This document shows positions 1 through 7,229 of a DNA stretch of 64,000 bases, piece after piece; position 1 is the first letter of the stretch, and each line of letters opens with the position of its first letter. The notes below the pieces were generated by a model that saw nothing but the letters and a program-made list of their open reading frames with translations, searched no databases and was not told the DNA's origin. The DNA comes from Oscillospiraceae bacterium. Its GTDB lineage: Bacteria > Bacillota > Clostridia > Oscillospirales > Oscillospiraceae. A program made the position numbers and the translations under genes. The DNA lies in contig JAHHRZ010000010.1 of assembly GCA_020025515.1 (NCBI GenBank), forward strand, positions 3,439 through 67,438. The letters run 5' to 3'.

Positions 1-104
1 GATACGACATCTTGGGTATGTAATCTTTTATACATTTGCCCATAGTTTTCTGTTGTAAAATCAAGATCTCTAAGTAAGTAATCAAAATGACTTTCTTTAT
101 CCAT
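1..104 (-). CDS. 5' end of an unidentified gene downstream of the reverse transcriptase (runs off the window)
   Basis: An open frame starts at an ATG at 104-102, 21 bases past the reverse transcriptase stop, and is preceded by AAAGGGTG at a normal ribosome-site distance. It reads MDKESHFDYLLRDLDFTTEN for its first twenty residues and stays open to the window edge (34 codons). The close spacing on the same strand suggests an operon with the RT gene, as in two-gene RT defence systems. I do not recognise the protein, and the fragment is too short to assign. Confidence 0.6.
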   Translation of the reverse strand, partial: MDKESHFDYLLRDLDFTTENYGQMYKRLHTQDVV

Positions 105-125
105 TCTATTTCACCCTTTTTACAT

Positions 126-1610
126 TTACCAGTAAAGTATATCGTCTGTTAAGTTTTTATTTGCAATAAATAATGTTTTAAAGAAATATGATCGAAGAGG
201 TTCTCCAACTTTTTCTTCAAAATCAGACCTGTTGTAATGATCATAATCTAATTTGAATTTTAAATCTACAAAACTCAAATCGCAGGTTAATCGATACATT
301 TCTGCTTCATTCAAAGCTGTTTCGTCTCTATCAAGAATATAGCCGTCTGAATTATCCTTATATTTACTTTTATAATACGCTTTGTAAAAAGATTTTCTGC
401 TTGCTAATAACGTTCCCTTACTAACTTCATCATCGATATATTCGTTAATTAAAGTACAAACATGGCGGTCTAAAGATTTTAATACTGATACATCTGACAG
501 TTCATTGGGGAGAGAAGTTAGAATCCAGCCAAACTTTCCTTTTATCTTTCCTCCAGGAATATTTTTTTCATATACATAGCCTGTTATAAGTAAATTTAGC
601 CGGGTAATTAAAGAATTAAGCGCTCTATTGGGCATTACATCAGTATATATGTCATAAAAATGGTAGCTTTTTGTTCTCGATATGCGACGATACCACAAAA
701 ACAGTGCATCAAGTTGACTTTCTACACGTTTTTCTTGCTCATGAGAAATACATATGGCTCTGTTTTTTAATGTTGACCCCAGAAAACAAACAGACTCCTC
801 ACGATCTAAACATCCTTTTTGTACTTTTTCATTATTAACAGTAAGACCATAAAACGATTGTAAGTCAAAAACTATTTTTCGAGAAACACGATCTAATTCA
901 TCTTTAGTTGAAAACAGGATAAAAATATCATCTACATAGCGGGCATAGTACATAAATTTACTATATGGCTCCGTACTATATTTAATATCGAAATCACGCA
1001 AGTACCTTTCTGCAAAAAGAGAGGAAACAGAAATACCTTGTGGAACCCCTGTTCCTAAAGGTATATCCAGTGACACATCCATTGTATAAAATAGTTTTTC
1101 AGTTAAATATAAAAAGTCATCGTCAAATTTATCCTCTTTTAATTGATTAATGAGAAGTTGCCGGTTGATAGAATCGAAGTAATTAGATATATCTAATCTC
1201 AAAAAATAGTTGAATTGTGGTTCACCACTAGGTCCTTTGGCGTTAAGTTTTAATGAAATTTCGTGAAGTATGCGGTCACGAGTTGTCAAAGTACAATAAT
1301 CTTTTCCACATTTTCGGTAAAAGTTCTGTACATACAGTGACATCAGCTTAGTTGTAAAACGATCACGTATTGTTGATTTAAAAATCAGGCGAGGAAGTCT
1401 ATAATGCCTTTTTACTTTTAAAAATAGCTCAAAACGAGTAAACTTATATTTGTGACTACGTATTTGATTTGTAATTATAGATATGCTCTTTTCAAAATCT
1501 TTTTTGAATACTTTGTAGGTTACTTTATCCGCACCTGGTTTTGAATGACTACAATACTCATTTAAAACCACCTGAGGATAACCGGATTGAAATATATCCA
1601 AAAACTTCAT
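126..1610 (-). CDS. Reverse transcriptase of an unclassified, probably defence-type group
   Basis: A 494-residue RNA-directed DNA polymerase. The palm motifs are in order: LDISNYFD (139-146, first catalytic Asp), GVPQG (188-192), YVDD (225-228, catalytic Asp pair) and FLGS (277-280). About 200 residues after the palm match no domain I recognise. The retron hallmarks NAxxH and VTG are absent, and I see no maturase or endonuclease domain, so it is neither a classical retron nor a complete group II intron protein. The start has AGGTGAAG just upstream. The gene is AT-rich, unlike the core genome, and sits between structured DNA (1627-1816) and a second gene (1-104). A role in phage defence is inferred from architecture only. 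Confidence 0.85.
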   Translation of the reverse strand: MKFLDIFQSGYPQVVLNEYCSHSKPGADKVTYKVFKKDFEKSISIITNQIRSHKYKFTRFELFLKVKRHYRLPRLIFKSTIRDRFTTKLMSLYVQNFYRKCGKDYCTLTTRDRILHEISLKLNAKGPSGEPQFNYFLRLDISNYFDSINRQLLINQLKEDKFDDDFLYLTEKLFYTMDVSLDIPLGTGVPQGISVSSLFAERYLRDFDIKYSTEPYSKFMYYARYVDDIFILFSTKDELDRVSRKIVFDLQSFYGLTVNNEKVQKGCLDREESVCFLGSTLKNRAICISHEQEKRVESQLDALFLWYRRISRTKSYHFYDIYTDVMPNRALNSLITRLNLLITGYVYEKNIPGGKIKGKFGWILTSLPNELSDVSVLKSLDRHVCTLINEYIDDEVSKGTLLASRKSFYKAYYKSKYKDNSDGYILDRDETALNEAEMYRLTCDLSFVDLKFKLDYDHYNRSDFEEKVGEPLRSYFFKTLFIANKNLTDDILYW

Positions 1611-1626
1611 ATCTTCACCTCATTTA

Positions 1627-1816
1627 GGCAAGGGGTATATAGATCGATAACACCGGTTTCGCACCAGTTTAAATAAAAAAGATTGCCGTAACTCAGTTAC
1701 CTAATATAGCTGCTTAAGCCCCCTTGCCAAGGTATATTTTATCAAAATATACCTAAAAGTAAATGCTTTTGTAAATAATTTTATCAATCGACAATAATAA
1801 ATAATTCTTATTGTCG
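1627..1816 (-). ncRNA. Candidate structured RNA just upstream of the reverse transcriptase gene
   Basis: Three elements lie in tandem. First is a 9-bp stem closed over 10 bases (1789-1797 with 1808-1816). Second is a perfect 10-bp stem with a 3-base loop (1731-1740 with 1744-1753). Third is a 9-bp closing stem (1627-1635, GGCAAGGGG, with 1720-1728) enclosing about 84 bases that contain another 5-bp hairpin (1688-1700). The last element ends 16 bases before the RT start. Retrons and several DRT systems carry a cognate RNA in this position. Orientation and transcription are inferred. Confidence 0.5.
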
Positions 1817-2020
1817 GTAATTTGGAGCATTCTAAATAAACGATATTAAATTACATAATAGCCAAATATATTTTTCTATTTCTGTACTATTTAAATTTCA
1901 TTAGATTTAATACAAAAAGTTCGGCTTTCTCCATTTTCCCAAAATACCATTTAAACTATAAACCCCCCAATAAACCCCTGCGGGATTTTCGGCTCTTCTA
2001 AATCGCAGCAAAAAGTATAG
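1817..2020. other. AT-rich non-coding stretch
   Basis: No credible reading frame or RNA gene is visible here. It separates the tRNA terminator from the structured region upstream of the RT gene, and may hold that region's promoter. Confidence 0.5.
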
Positions 2021-2056
2021 AAAAAGACCGGAATTCGTATGAATTCCGGTCTTTTT
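2021..2056 (-). terminator. Intrinsic terminator after the tRNA-Met fragment
   Basis: A perfect 16-bp inverted repeat (2021-2036 with 2041-2056) with loop gtat. Its arms start with five A and end with five T, so it could work in both directions. It lies four bases beyond the tRNA 3' end. Confidence 0.85.
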
Positions 2057-2060
2057 ATGC

Positions 2061-2102
2061 TTGCGGATGCAGGACTCGAACCTACGACCTCCGGGTTATG
2101 AG
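2061..2102 (-). pseudogene. 3' fragment of tRNA-Met (CAU anticodon)
   Basis: Read on the minus strand, this holds the anticodon loop CTCATAA, the 3' anticodon strand, the variable loop, a T-arm with GGTTCGAGTCC, the acceptor strand ATCCGCA and the discriminator A. Homology stops at the 5' edge of the anticodon loop: the expected CCGGG strand is replaced by CCCAG, and no D-arm follows. Duplicated tRNA 3' ends of this kind are typical attachment-site footprints of integrated elements. Confidence 0.8.
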
Positions 2103-2684
2103 CTGGGCATGGTGGCAGACGATGACGGATGTGTGGATGCCATTATGGTGATGAGAACCTATCGGTCCACACGGCGAGAATTAAACGAATTGGTCCGGGA
2201 GAATCTGGTGCAGATTCTGGATCAAAGACTTTTGATCTGTTACATTGTGGACTGGGAGCAGATCAACAAGATCAGAAAGGACCGATACCACCGAGGCCCC
2301 TACTATGACCTGCTGCAATCCACCCGCCCCAGGACACCCAACGGGCAACCGGAGGACAACCAATCCGCACCCGAGGCAAGGCAAGGTCAAGATAGGAAAG
2401 AAGAGGATAGGCAAGGGAAGTCCCAGATGGACACCGCCTGTGCGCCGCCCACCATGGAAGAGGTGACGGATTATTGCAAGCAAAGACGCAGTCCCGTAGA
2501 CCCCCAGTGGTTTTATGACTATTATCAATCCAGAGGCTGGTGCATGGGAAAAGTCACGGTGCGGGACTGGAAGGCCCTGCTTCGCAACTGGGAAAAGCAG
2601 GAGCGCAGACAAAGCCCTGCCCGGGAGGAAGAGGACTACAGCTGGCTGGGCGTATTTGAGGAAACGGAGGAAGGAATCTCATGA
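2103..2684 (+). pseudogene. Truncated phage replisome organizer protein
   Basis: Downstream of the tRNA fragment, the frame reads LGMVADDDG..., then VMRTYRSTRRELNELV and IVDWEQINKIRKDRYH. This is the second half of the phage replisome organizer N-terminal domain, where a DDDG turn and a W..N..IRKDRY motif are characteristic. The first part of that domain is missing at the tRNA junction, so the gene is 5'-truncated. The low-complexity linker and basic C-terminal domain (KVTVRDWKALLRNWEKQ) look intact. The stop overlaps the start of a DnaC-like fragment, preserving the usual phage order of organizer then helicase loader. A start codon within the fragment exists, but the product is unlikely to function. 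Confidence 0.65.
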
Positions 2685-2845
2685 ATCAGAAGCCGGAAAT
2701 GCCCCCCAGAGAAGGGACTGCATGAGACCGGGGGACTATGTCTGCCCGGACGACGTCCTCATCTACTGCGGCACCTGCCGCACCCCCCGGGAGACCGTGG
2801 TGGAATTCTTTGCAGACCCCAAATACCGCCGCCGTGCACCCGTAA
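2681..2845 (+). pseudogene. Truncated, frameshifted DnaC-like helicase loader remnant
   Basis: ATG at 2681 overlaps the organizer stop and reads MNQKPEMPPREGTA before a stop at 2723. The neighbouring frame then continues with GDYVCPDDVLIYCGTCRTPR, a cysteine-pair N-terminus like that of phage DnaC-type ATPases. It ends where the pyr terminator begins, so the ATPase domain is gone. The frameshift and truncation together indicate a dead remnant. Confidence 0.5.
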
Positions 2846-2879
2846 AAAAGTGCCTTTCCCGTTTTTGGGAAAGGCACTT
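2844..2879 (-). terminator. Terminator of the pyrimidine operon
   Basis: A 13-bp stem (2848-2860 with 2867-2879) is followed on the minus strand by a T-run (A-run 2844-2849 on the plus strand), ten bases past the pyrI stop. Confidence 0.9.
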
Positions 2880-2888
2880 GCAGTGCAA

Positions 2889-3305
2889 TCAGTTTGCCTT
2901 GGTCTCGCAGTACAGGCAGCGGTAGACTCTCTTTTTGGGGTCGGTGAGGGTGAAGATGTGGGGCAGCTCCTGCTCAGTGGAGGAGATGCACCGGGGGTTC
3001 TTGCAGCGAATCACATTGGTCAGCTGGGGAGGCAGGAACAGCTGCTTCTTCTCCACGGTGACACCGTCTTTGATGATGGAAACCGTAACATCCGGGTCCA
3101 CATAGCCCAGAATGTCCATGTTGACCTCGATCTCCGAGTCGATCTTGATGATGTCCTTCTTGCCCATCTTGTGGCTAGTGGCGTTCTGGATGATGGCAAC
3201 GGAGCATTCCAGACGGTCCAGCTTCAAAAGCCGATACAGCTCCATGCCCTTTCCGGCGGTGATGTGGTCAATGACAATACCGTTCTTGATGGAATCAATA
3301 TTCAT
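2889..3305 (-). CDS. pyrI: Aspartate carbamoyltransferase regulatory subunit
   Basis: PyrI (138 residues) binds the catalytic PyrB trimers and, in studied family members, gives allosteric control by nucleotides. The N-terminal allosteric half (about 1-95) is followed by the zinc domain with Cys101, Cys106, Cys130 and Cys133, the four ligands that join it to PyrB. It follows pyrB with a one-base gap and is the last gene of the operon, just before the terminator. A linked PyrI suggests feedback control at the enzyme level, which matters because no RNA attenuator is visible upstream of the operon. Confidence 0.95.
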   Translation of the reverse strand: MNIDSIKNGIVIDHITAGKGMELYRLLKLDRLECSVAIIQNATSHKMGKKDIIKIDSEIEVNMDILGYVDPDVTVSIIKDGVTVEKKQLFLPPQLTNVIRCKNPRCISSTEQELPHIFTLTDPKKRVYRCLYCETKAN

Positions 3306-3306
3306 G

Positions 3307-4221
3307 TTACTTTACCTCCAGAAGCTTCAGGATCAGAGCCATACGCATATACTTACCGTTGAGGACCTGACGGAAATAGCAGGCTCTGGGGTCGTCGTCG
3401 ATGGCCACGGCGATTTCGTTCACACGGGGCAGGGGGTGCAGAATGGCCAGATCCTTCTTGGCGGGGATCAGCTTGTCCGGGGTCAGGATGTAGCTGTCCT
3501 TGAGGCGCAGATAATCTTCCTCGTTGAAGAACCGCTCTCTCTGCACACGGGTCATATACAGGATGTCCAGTTCCGGCATGACGGCCTCCAGATCCGTGGT
3601 CTGCTCATAGGCGATGCCCTTGTCCTTCAGGCCCTGCTTCACATAGCTGGGGACCTTCAGCTCCTCCGGGGAGATAAAGACGAACTTCACACCCTCGTAC
3701 CGGCTCATGGCCTCCACCAGAGAGTGGACGGTGCGGCCGAACTTCAGGTCGCCGCACAGACCCACGGTGAGGTGGTCCAGACGGCCCTTTTCCCGCTGGA
3801 TGGTGAGAAGGTCGGCCAGGGTCTGGGTGGGGTGGTTGTGGCCGCCGTCACCGGCATTGATGACGGGAACGGAGGCGTTCATGGATGCCACCAGAGGAGC
3901 GCCCTCCTTGGGGTGACGCATGGCGATGATGTTGGAGTAGCACGACACGGTCTTTGCGGTGTCAGCCACGCTTTCGCCCTTGGCGGCGGAGCTGCTGGCG
4001 GCTTCAGAGAAGCCCAGGACATTGCCGCCTAGCTCGAACATAGCGGCCTCAAAGCTGAGGCGGGTCCGGGTGGAAGGCTCGAAGAATAGGGTGGCCAGGG
4101 TCTTGCCGTGGCACTTTTCGCTGTACTTCTGGGGATTTGCAATGATGTCGTTGGCGGTAGCAATCAGCTGGTCCAGCTCCTCCACAGACAAATCCAGGAT
4201 GCTGATAACACTTCTTTTCAT
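3307..4221 (-). CDS. pyrB: Aspartate carbamoyltransferase catalytic subunit
   Basis: Makes N-carbamoyl-L-aspartate from carbamoyl phosphate and aspartate in the cytoplasm, the committed step of pyrimidine synthesis. The 304-residue protein has the carbamoyl-phosphate motif STRTR (50-54) in FEPSTRTR, and HPLPR near residue 265 in the aspartate domain. Length and motifs are normal for catalytic chains that pair with PyrI, which follows immediately. pyrE lies three bases upstream, so translation is probably coupled. Confidence 0.97.
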   Translation of the reverse strand: MKRSVISILDLSVEELDQLIATANDIIANPQKYSEKCHGKTLATLFFEPSTRTRLSFEAAMFELGGNVLGFSEAASSSAAKGESVADTAKTVSCYSNIIAMRHPKEGAPLVASMNASVPVINAGDGGHNHPTQTLADLLTIQREKGRLDHLTVGLCGDLKFGRTVHSLVEAMSRYEGVKFVFISPEELKVPSYVKQGLKDKGIAYEQTTDLEAVMPELDILYMTRVQRERFFNEEDYLRLKDSYILTPDKLIPAKKDLAILHPLPRVNEIAVAIDDDPRACYFRQVLNGKYMRMALILKLLEVK

Positions 4222-4224
4222 GGG

Positions 4225-4863
4225 TTAACCTCCAATCCAACTCTCGTCAGAGGGGTTGTTGCGGAAGGCCAGGAGCCGGGCAACATCCTCGGGACGGATA
4301 TAATTTTCATCTGCTGCCACCTGGGCAATGGTGTCAAAGTTGGTCAGGGAAATGTTCTTCACATTGGCCTCCTTGAGACGGGTGAGGCCCTTCTGCATGC
4401 CATAGGTGAAGATGCTCACCACGCCCAGAACCTCGGCGCCTGCCTCCCGCAGGACATTGACTACCTCCAGAACGCTGCCGCCGGTGGAGATAAGGTCCTC
4501 CACCACCACCACCTTCTGGCCGGGCAGGAGCTTGCCTTCGATCTGGTTCTGGCGGCCGTGGTCCTTGGCGCCGCTGCGGACATAGCCCATGGGCATGCCC
4601 AGAAGATGACCGGTAATGGCGGCGTGGGCAATGCCTGCGGTGGAGGTGCCCATGAGGACCTCTGCCTGGGGATAATGCTCTCTTATCAGGCTAGCCAGAC
4701 CCTCTTCCACATCGGTGCGGACCTCCACATCGGTGAGGGTCAGGCGGTTGTCGCAGTATACGGGGCTTTTGATGCCGGAGGCCCAGGTGAAGGGCTCATT
4801 GGGCCGGAAGAACACGGCCTTGATTTTCAGCAGGTCTTTTGCGATCTTGACAGACAGTTCCAT
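4225..4863 (-). CDS. pyrE: Orotate phosphoribosyltransferase
   Basis: Converts orotate and PRPP to OMP. The 212-residue protein carries the PRPP-binding signature VVVVEDLISTGGSV (118-131), with the acidic pair followed by the phosphate loop. It lies between pyrF (13 bases upstream) and pyrB (3 bases downstream) in the same operon. The start ATG is preceded by GAGGAAG. Nothing unusual is visible. Confidence 0.95.
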   Translation of the reverse strand: MELSVKIAKDLLKIKAVFFRPNEPFTWASGIKSPVYCDNRLTLTDVEVRTDVEEGLASLIREHYPQAEVLMGTSTAGIAHAAITGHLLGMPMGYVRSGAKDHGRQNQIEGKLLPGQKVVVVEDLISTGGSVLEVVNVLREAGAEVLGVVSIFTYGMQKGLTRLKEANVKNISLTNFDTIAQVAADENYIRPEDVARLLAFRNNPSDESWIGG

Positions 4864-4876
4864 AGATACTTCCTCC

Positions 4877-5575
4877 TCAGTCTACAAATTCACGGATGCA
4901 GCGTTCGTAAGCTGCCACAGGATCTTCTGCTTTGGTAATGGGACGGCCCACAACGATATAGTCCGAGCCGATGCGCTTTGCTTCCTCGGGGGTCATGACA
5001 CGGACCTGATCGCCCACCTCGCCGTCGGCAAACCGGACACCGGGGGTCACGGTGAGAAAGCCTTCGCCGCAGACTTCATGAACCTTTCCGGCCTCCAGAG
5101 GGGAGCACACCACCCCGTCCAGTCCGGCCTGCTGGGCGGTCTTTGCATAGTGCATGACCACCTGATCCAGAGGCTCTTTGATGAGCAAATCCTGCTCCAT
5201 GCGCTCCTGGCTGGTGGAGGTGAGCTGGGTCACGGCAATCAGAAGGGGTCTGGTGCCGTCGGGACGGGTGAGACCCTCCAGGGCGGCCTCCATCATGGCC
5301 TTGGTGCCCGCTGCGTGGAGGTTCACCAGATCCACATCCAGGTTCCGCAGGACACTCATGGCCTTTTTCACGGTGTTGGGGATGTCGTGGAGCTTGAGGT
5401 CCAGGAAAATCTTGTGGCCCCGGGCCTTGATCTCACGAACCATCTGGGGACCTTCTGCATAATACAGCTCCATGCCGATCTTGACAAAGGGCTTTCTGCC
5501 TGTAAACTTGTCCAGAAAGTTCAGGGTCTCCTCCCGGCTGGAAAAGTCGCAGGCAATGATAACATCTTTACCCAT
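4877..5575 (-). CDS. pyrF: Orotidine 5'-phosphate decarboxylase
   Basis: Decarboxylates OMP to UMP, the last step of the pathway. The 232-residue TIM barrel contains the catalytic DLKLHD motif (59-64: Asp-Lys-x-x-Asp) within DLKLHDIPNTV. The N-terminus VIIACDF supplies the first substrate Asp. Its start lies within the last codons of pyrD (8-base overlap), which indicates translational coupling. Confidence 0.96.
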   Translation of the reverse strand: MGKDVIIACDFSSREETLNFLDKFTGRKPFVKIGMELYYAEGPQMVREIKARGHKIFLDLKLHDIPNTVKKAMSVLRNLDVDLVNLHAAGTKAMMEAALEGLTRPDGTRPLLIAVTQLTSTSQERMEQDLLIKEPLDQVVMHYAKTAQQAGLDGVVCSPLEAGKVHEVCGEGFLTVTPGVRFADGEVGDQVRVMTPEEAKRIGSDYIVVGRPITKAEDPVAAYERCIREFVD

Positions 5576-6482
5576 GATGTGCGCCTCCTATAATTTCAGT
5601 TAGAGTTTCAATATGGTACTGCTCCATGACCTGGGGCAGCTGCTCCACGATTTCCTTGGATGCATAGGGGTTTACCAGATTGGCGGCACCCACCTCCACG
5701 GCGGTGGCACCGGCCATCATCAGCTCCACCACATCTCTGGCAGAGCTGACGCCGCCCATGCCCACAATGGGGATGGATACGGCCTCATAGACCTGATAGA
5801 CCATCCGCACCGCCAGAGGGAACAATGCAGGGCCGGACATGCCCCCGGTGGTATTGGCCAGCAGGGGCTTTCTCCGGTTCAGGTCCAGCCGCATTCCCAG
5901 CACGGTGTTAATGAGGCTGATGCCGTCGGCGCCCGCATCCTCGCAGGCCTTTGCCATGGCGGCAATGTCCGTGACATTGGGGGTCAGCTTCACGATGACG
6001 GGCTTGGAGGTGACCTCCTTCACGGCCCTGGTCACGCTGGCCGCACTTTTGGGGTCGGTGCCGAAGCTCATGCCGCCGCCGTGGACATTGGGGCAGCTGA
6101 TGTTGACCTCCAGCCAGCCCACCTGATCCTGATCGTCCAGCTTCCGGCAGACCTCTACATAGTCCTCGATGGAAAAGCCGGACACATTGGCCATGACGGG
6201 CTTCCGGAAATATTCTTTCATCCGGGGCAGCTCCTGGGAAATAACATGGTCAATGCCGGGGTTTTGCAGACCCACGGCGTTGAGCATCCCTCCGGGGATC
6301 TCTGCGATCCGGGGGGTGGGATTGCCGAAGCGAGGCTCCCGGGTGGTTCCCTTGAAGGAGAAGGTACCCAGACAGTTGATGTCATAGAGCTGGGCAAACT
6401 CCGCTCCGAAGCCAAAGGTGCCAGAGGCGGGGATCACGGGGTTGGAAAGGGGAATGCCGCACAGAGTTACTTGGGTATTCAC
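5568..6482 (-). CDS. pyrD: Dihydroorotate dehydrogenase, class 1B catalytic subunit
   Basis: Oxidises dihydroorotate to orotate with FMN. The 304-residue barrel has the class 1 catalytic cysteine, Cys130, in NISCPN; class 2 enzymes use serine. The adjacent pyrK shows that it is the NAD-linked 1B form, a PyrD2PyrK2 complex in the cytoplasm. It overlaps pyrK by four bases upstream and pyrF by eight downstream. Confidence 0.96.
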   Translation of the reverse strand: MNTQVTLCGIPLSNPVIPASGTFGFGAEFAQLYDINCLGTFSFKGTTREPRFGNPTPRIAEIPGGMLNAVGLQNPGIDHVISQELPRMKEYFRKPVMANVSGFSIEDYVEVCRKLDDQDQVGWLEVNISCPNVHGGGMSFGTDPKSAASVTRAVKEVTSKPVIVKLTPNVTDIAAMAKACEDAGADGISLINTVLGMRLDLNRRKPLLANTTGGMSGPALFPLAVRMVYQVYEAVSIPIVGMGGVSSARDVVELMMAGATAVEVGAANLVNPYASKEIVEQLPQVMEQYHIETLTEIIGGAHHG

Positions 6483-7207
6483 AGCAGTACCTCCTCTTTA
6501 TGGAATACGGGGCCGTCCTTGCAGACCCGCCGGGGGCCGTTGGCGGTCTGGATGGAGCAGCCCATGCAGGCGCCGAAGCCGCAGCCCATCCGCTCCTCCA
6601 GACTGAGCTGGCCGGAGGTGGCGGCGGCGTTTTTGATGGCCCGGAGCATGGGCAGAGGGCCGCAGGTATAGAAATAGGTATAGGGAAGGTCCATGGCATC
6701 GGTGACGAAGCCCTTTGTGCCATAGCTGCCGTCCACGGTGGTGACGGTGACGGGGACCCCCAGGCTGCGAAAATCCTCTTCATAGAAGATTTCGTCCCTG
6801 GTGTTGAAGCCCAGAATCACAGAGGGCTTCTTTCCCTGAGCCAGCAGGGCCTTGCACAGGGCGTACATGGGAGGCACTCCCACGCCGCCGCCCAGAAGCA
6901 GGGGAGACTCCCCGGACAAAGACAGATCATACCCGTTGCCCAGACCGGTGAGCAGATCCAGCTCCGTGCCGGGCCTTAAACAGGCCATCACCTTGGTACC
7001 CTCGCCCACCACCTTGAAGATGAGGGTGAGGTCTTTGGGAGAAACATCACACACGGAGATGGGCCGGCGCAGGAACAGGCCGGGAATCCGGATCTCCACA
7101 AACTGGCCGGGGGCCGTGATGGCGGAAGTATCTCCCTGCAAAACCATTTTGAAAACATTGCTTGTCAGGGACACAACCTCCACAATGGTAAAAATGCCTT
7201 GCTTCAT
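6479..7207 (-). CDS. pyrK: Dihydroorotate dehydrogenase electron transfer subunit
   Basis: Carries electrons from PyrD FMN to NAD through FAD and a [2Fe-2S] cluster. The 242-residue protein has the flavin motif RRPIS (47-51), a Rossmann-type NAD half (LLLGGGVGVPP) and a C-terminal Cys cluster, MGCGFGACMGC plus one later Cys. An upstream open extension runs antisense to carB sequence; I place the start at 7207 because AAGGAGG lies just before it. It sits between carB and pyrD. Confidence 0.95.
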   Translation of the reverse strand: MKQGIFTIVEVVSLTSNVFKMVLQGDTSAITAPGQFVEIRIPGLFLRRPISVCDVSPKDLTLIFKVVGEGTKVMACLRPGTELDLLTGLGNGYDLSLSGESPLLLGGGVGVPPMYALCKALLAQGKKPSVILGFNTRDEIFYEEDFRSLGVPVTVTTVDGSYGTKGFVTDAMDLPYTYFYTCGPLPMLRAIKNAAATSGQLSLEERMGCGFGACMGCSIQTANGPRRVCKDGPVFHKEEVLL

Positions 7208-7229
7208 AATTGCCTCCTTCAAAAGTTGT

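Noticed and set aside
126..1816. Classical retron (RT plus msr-msd)
   Set aside because: The 9-bp flanking repeat is suggestive, but the RT lacks NAxxH and VTG, which define retron RTs.
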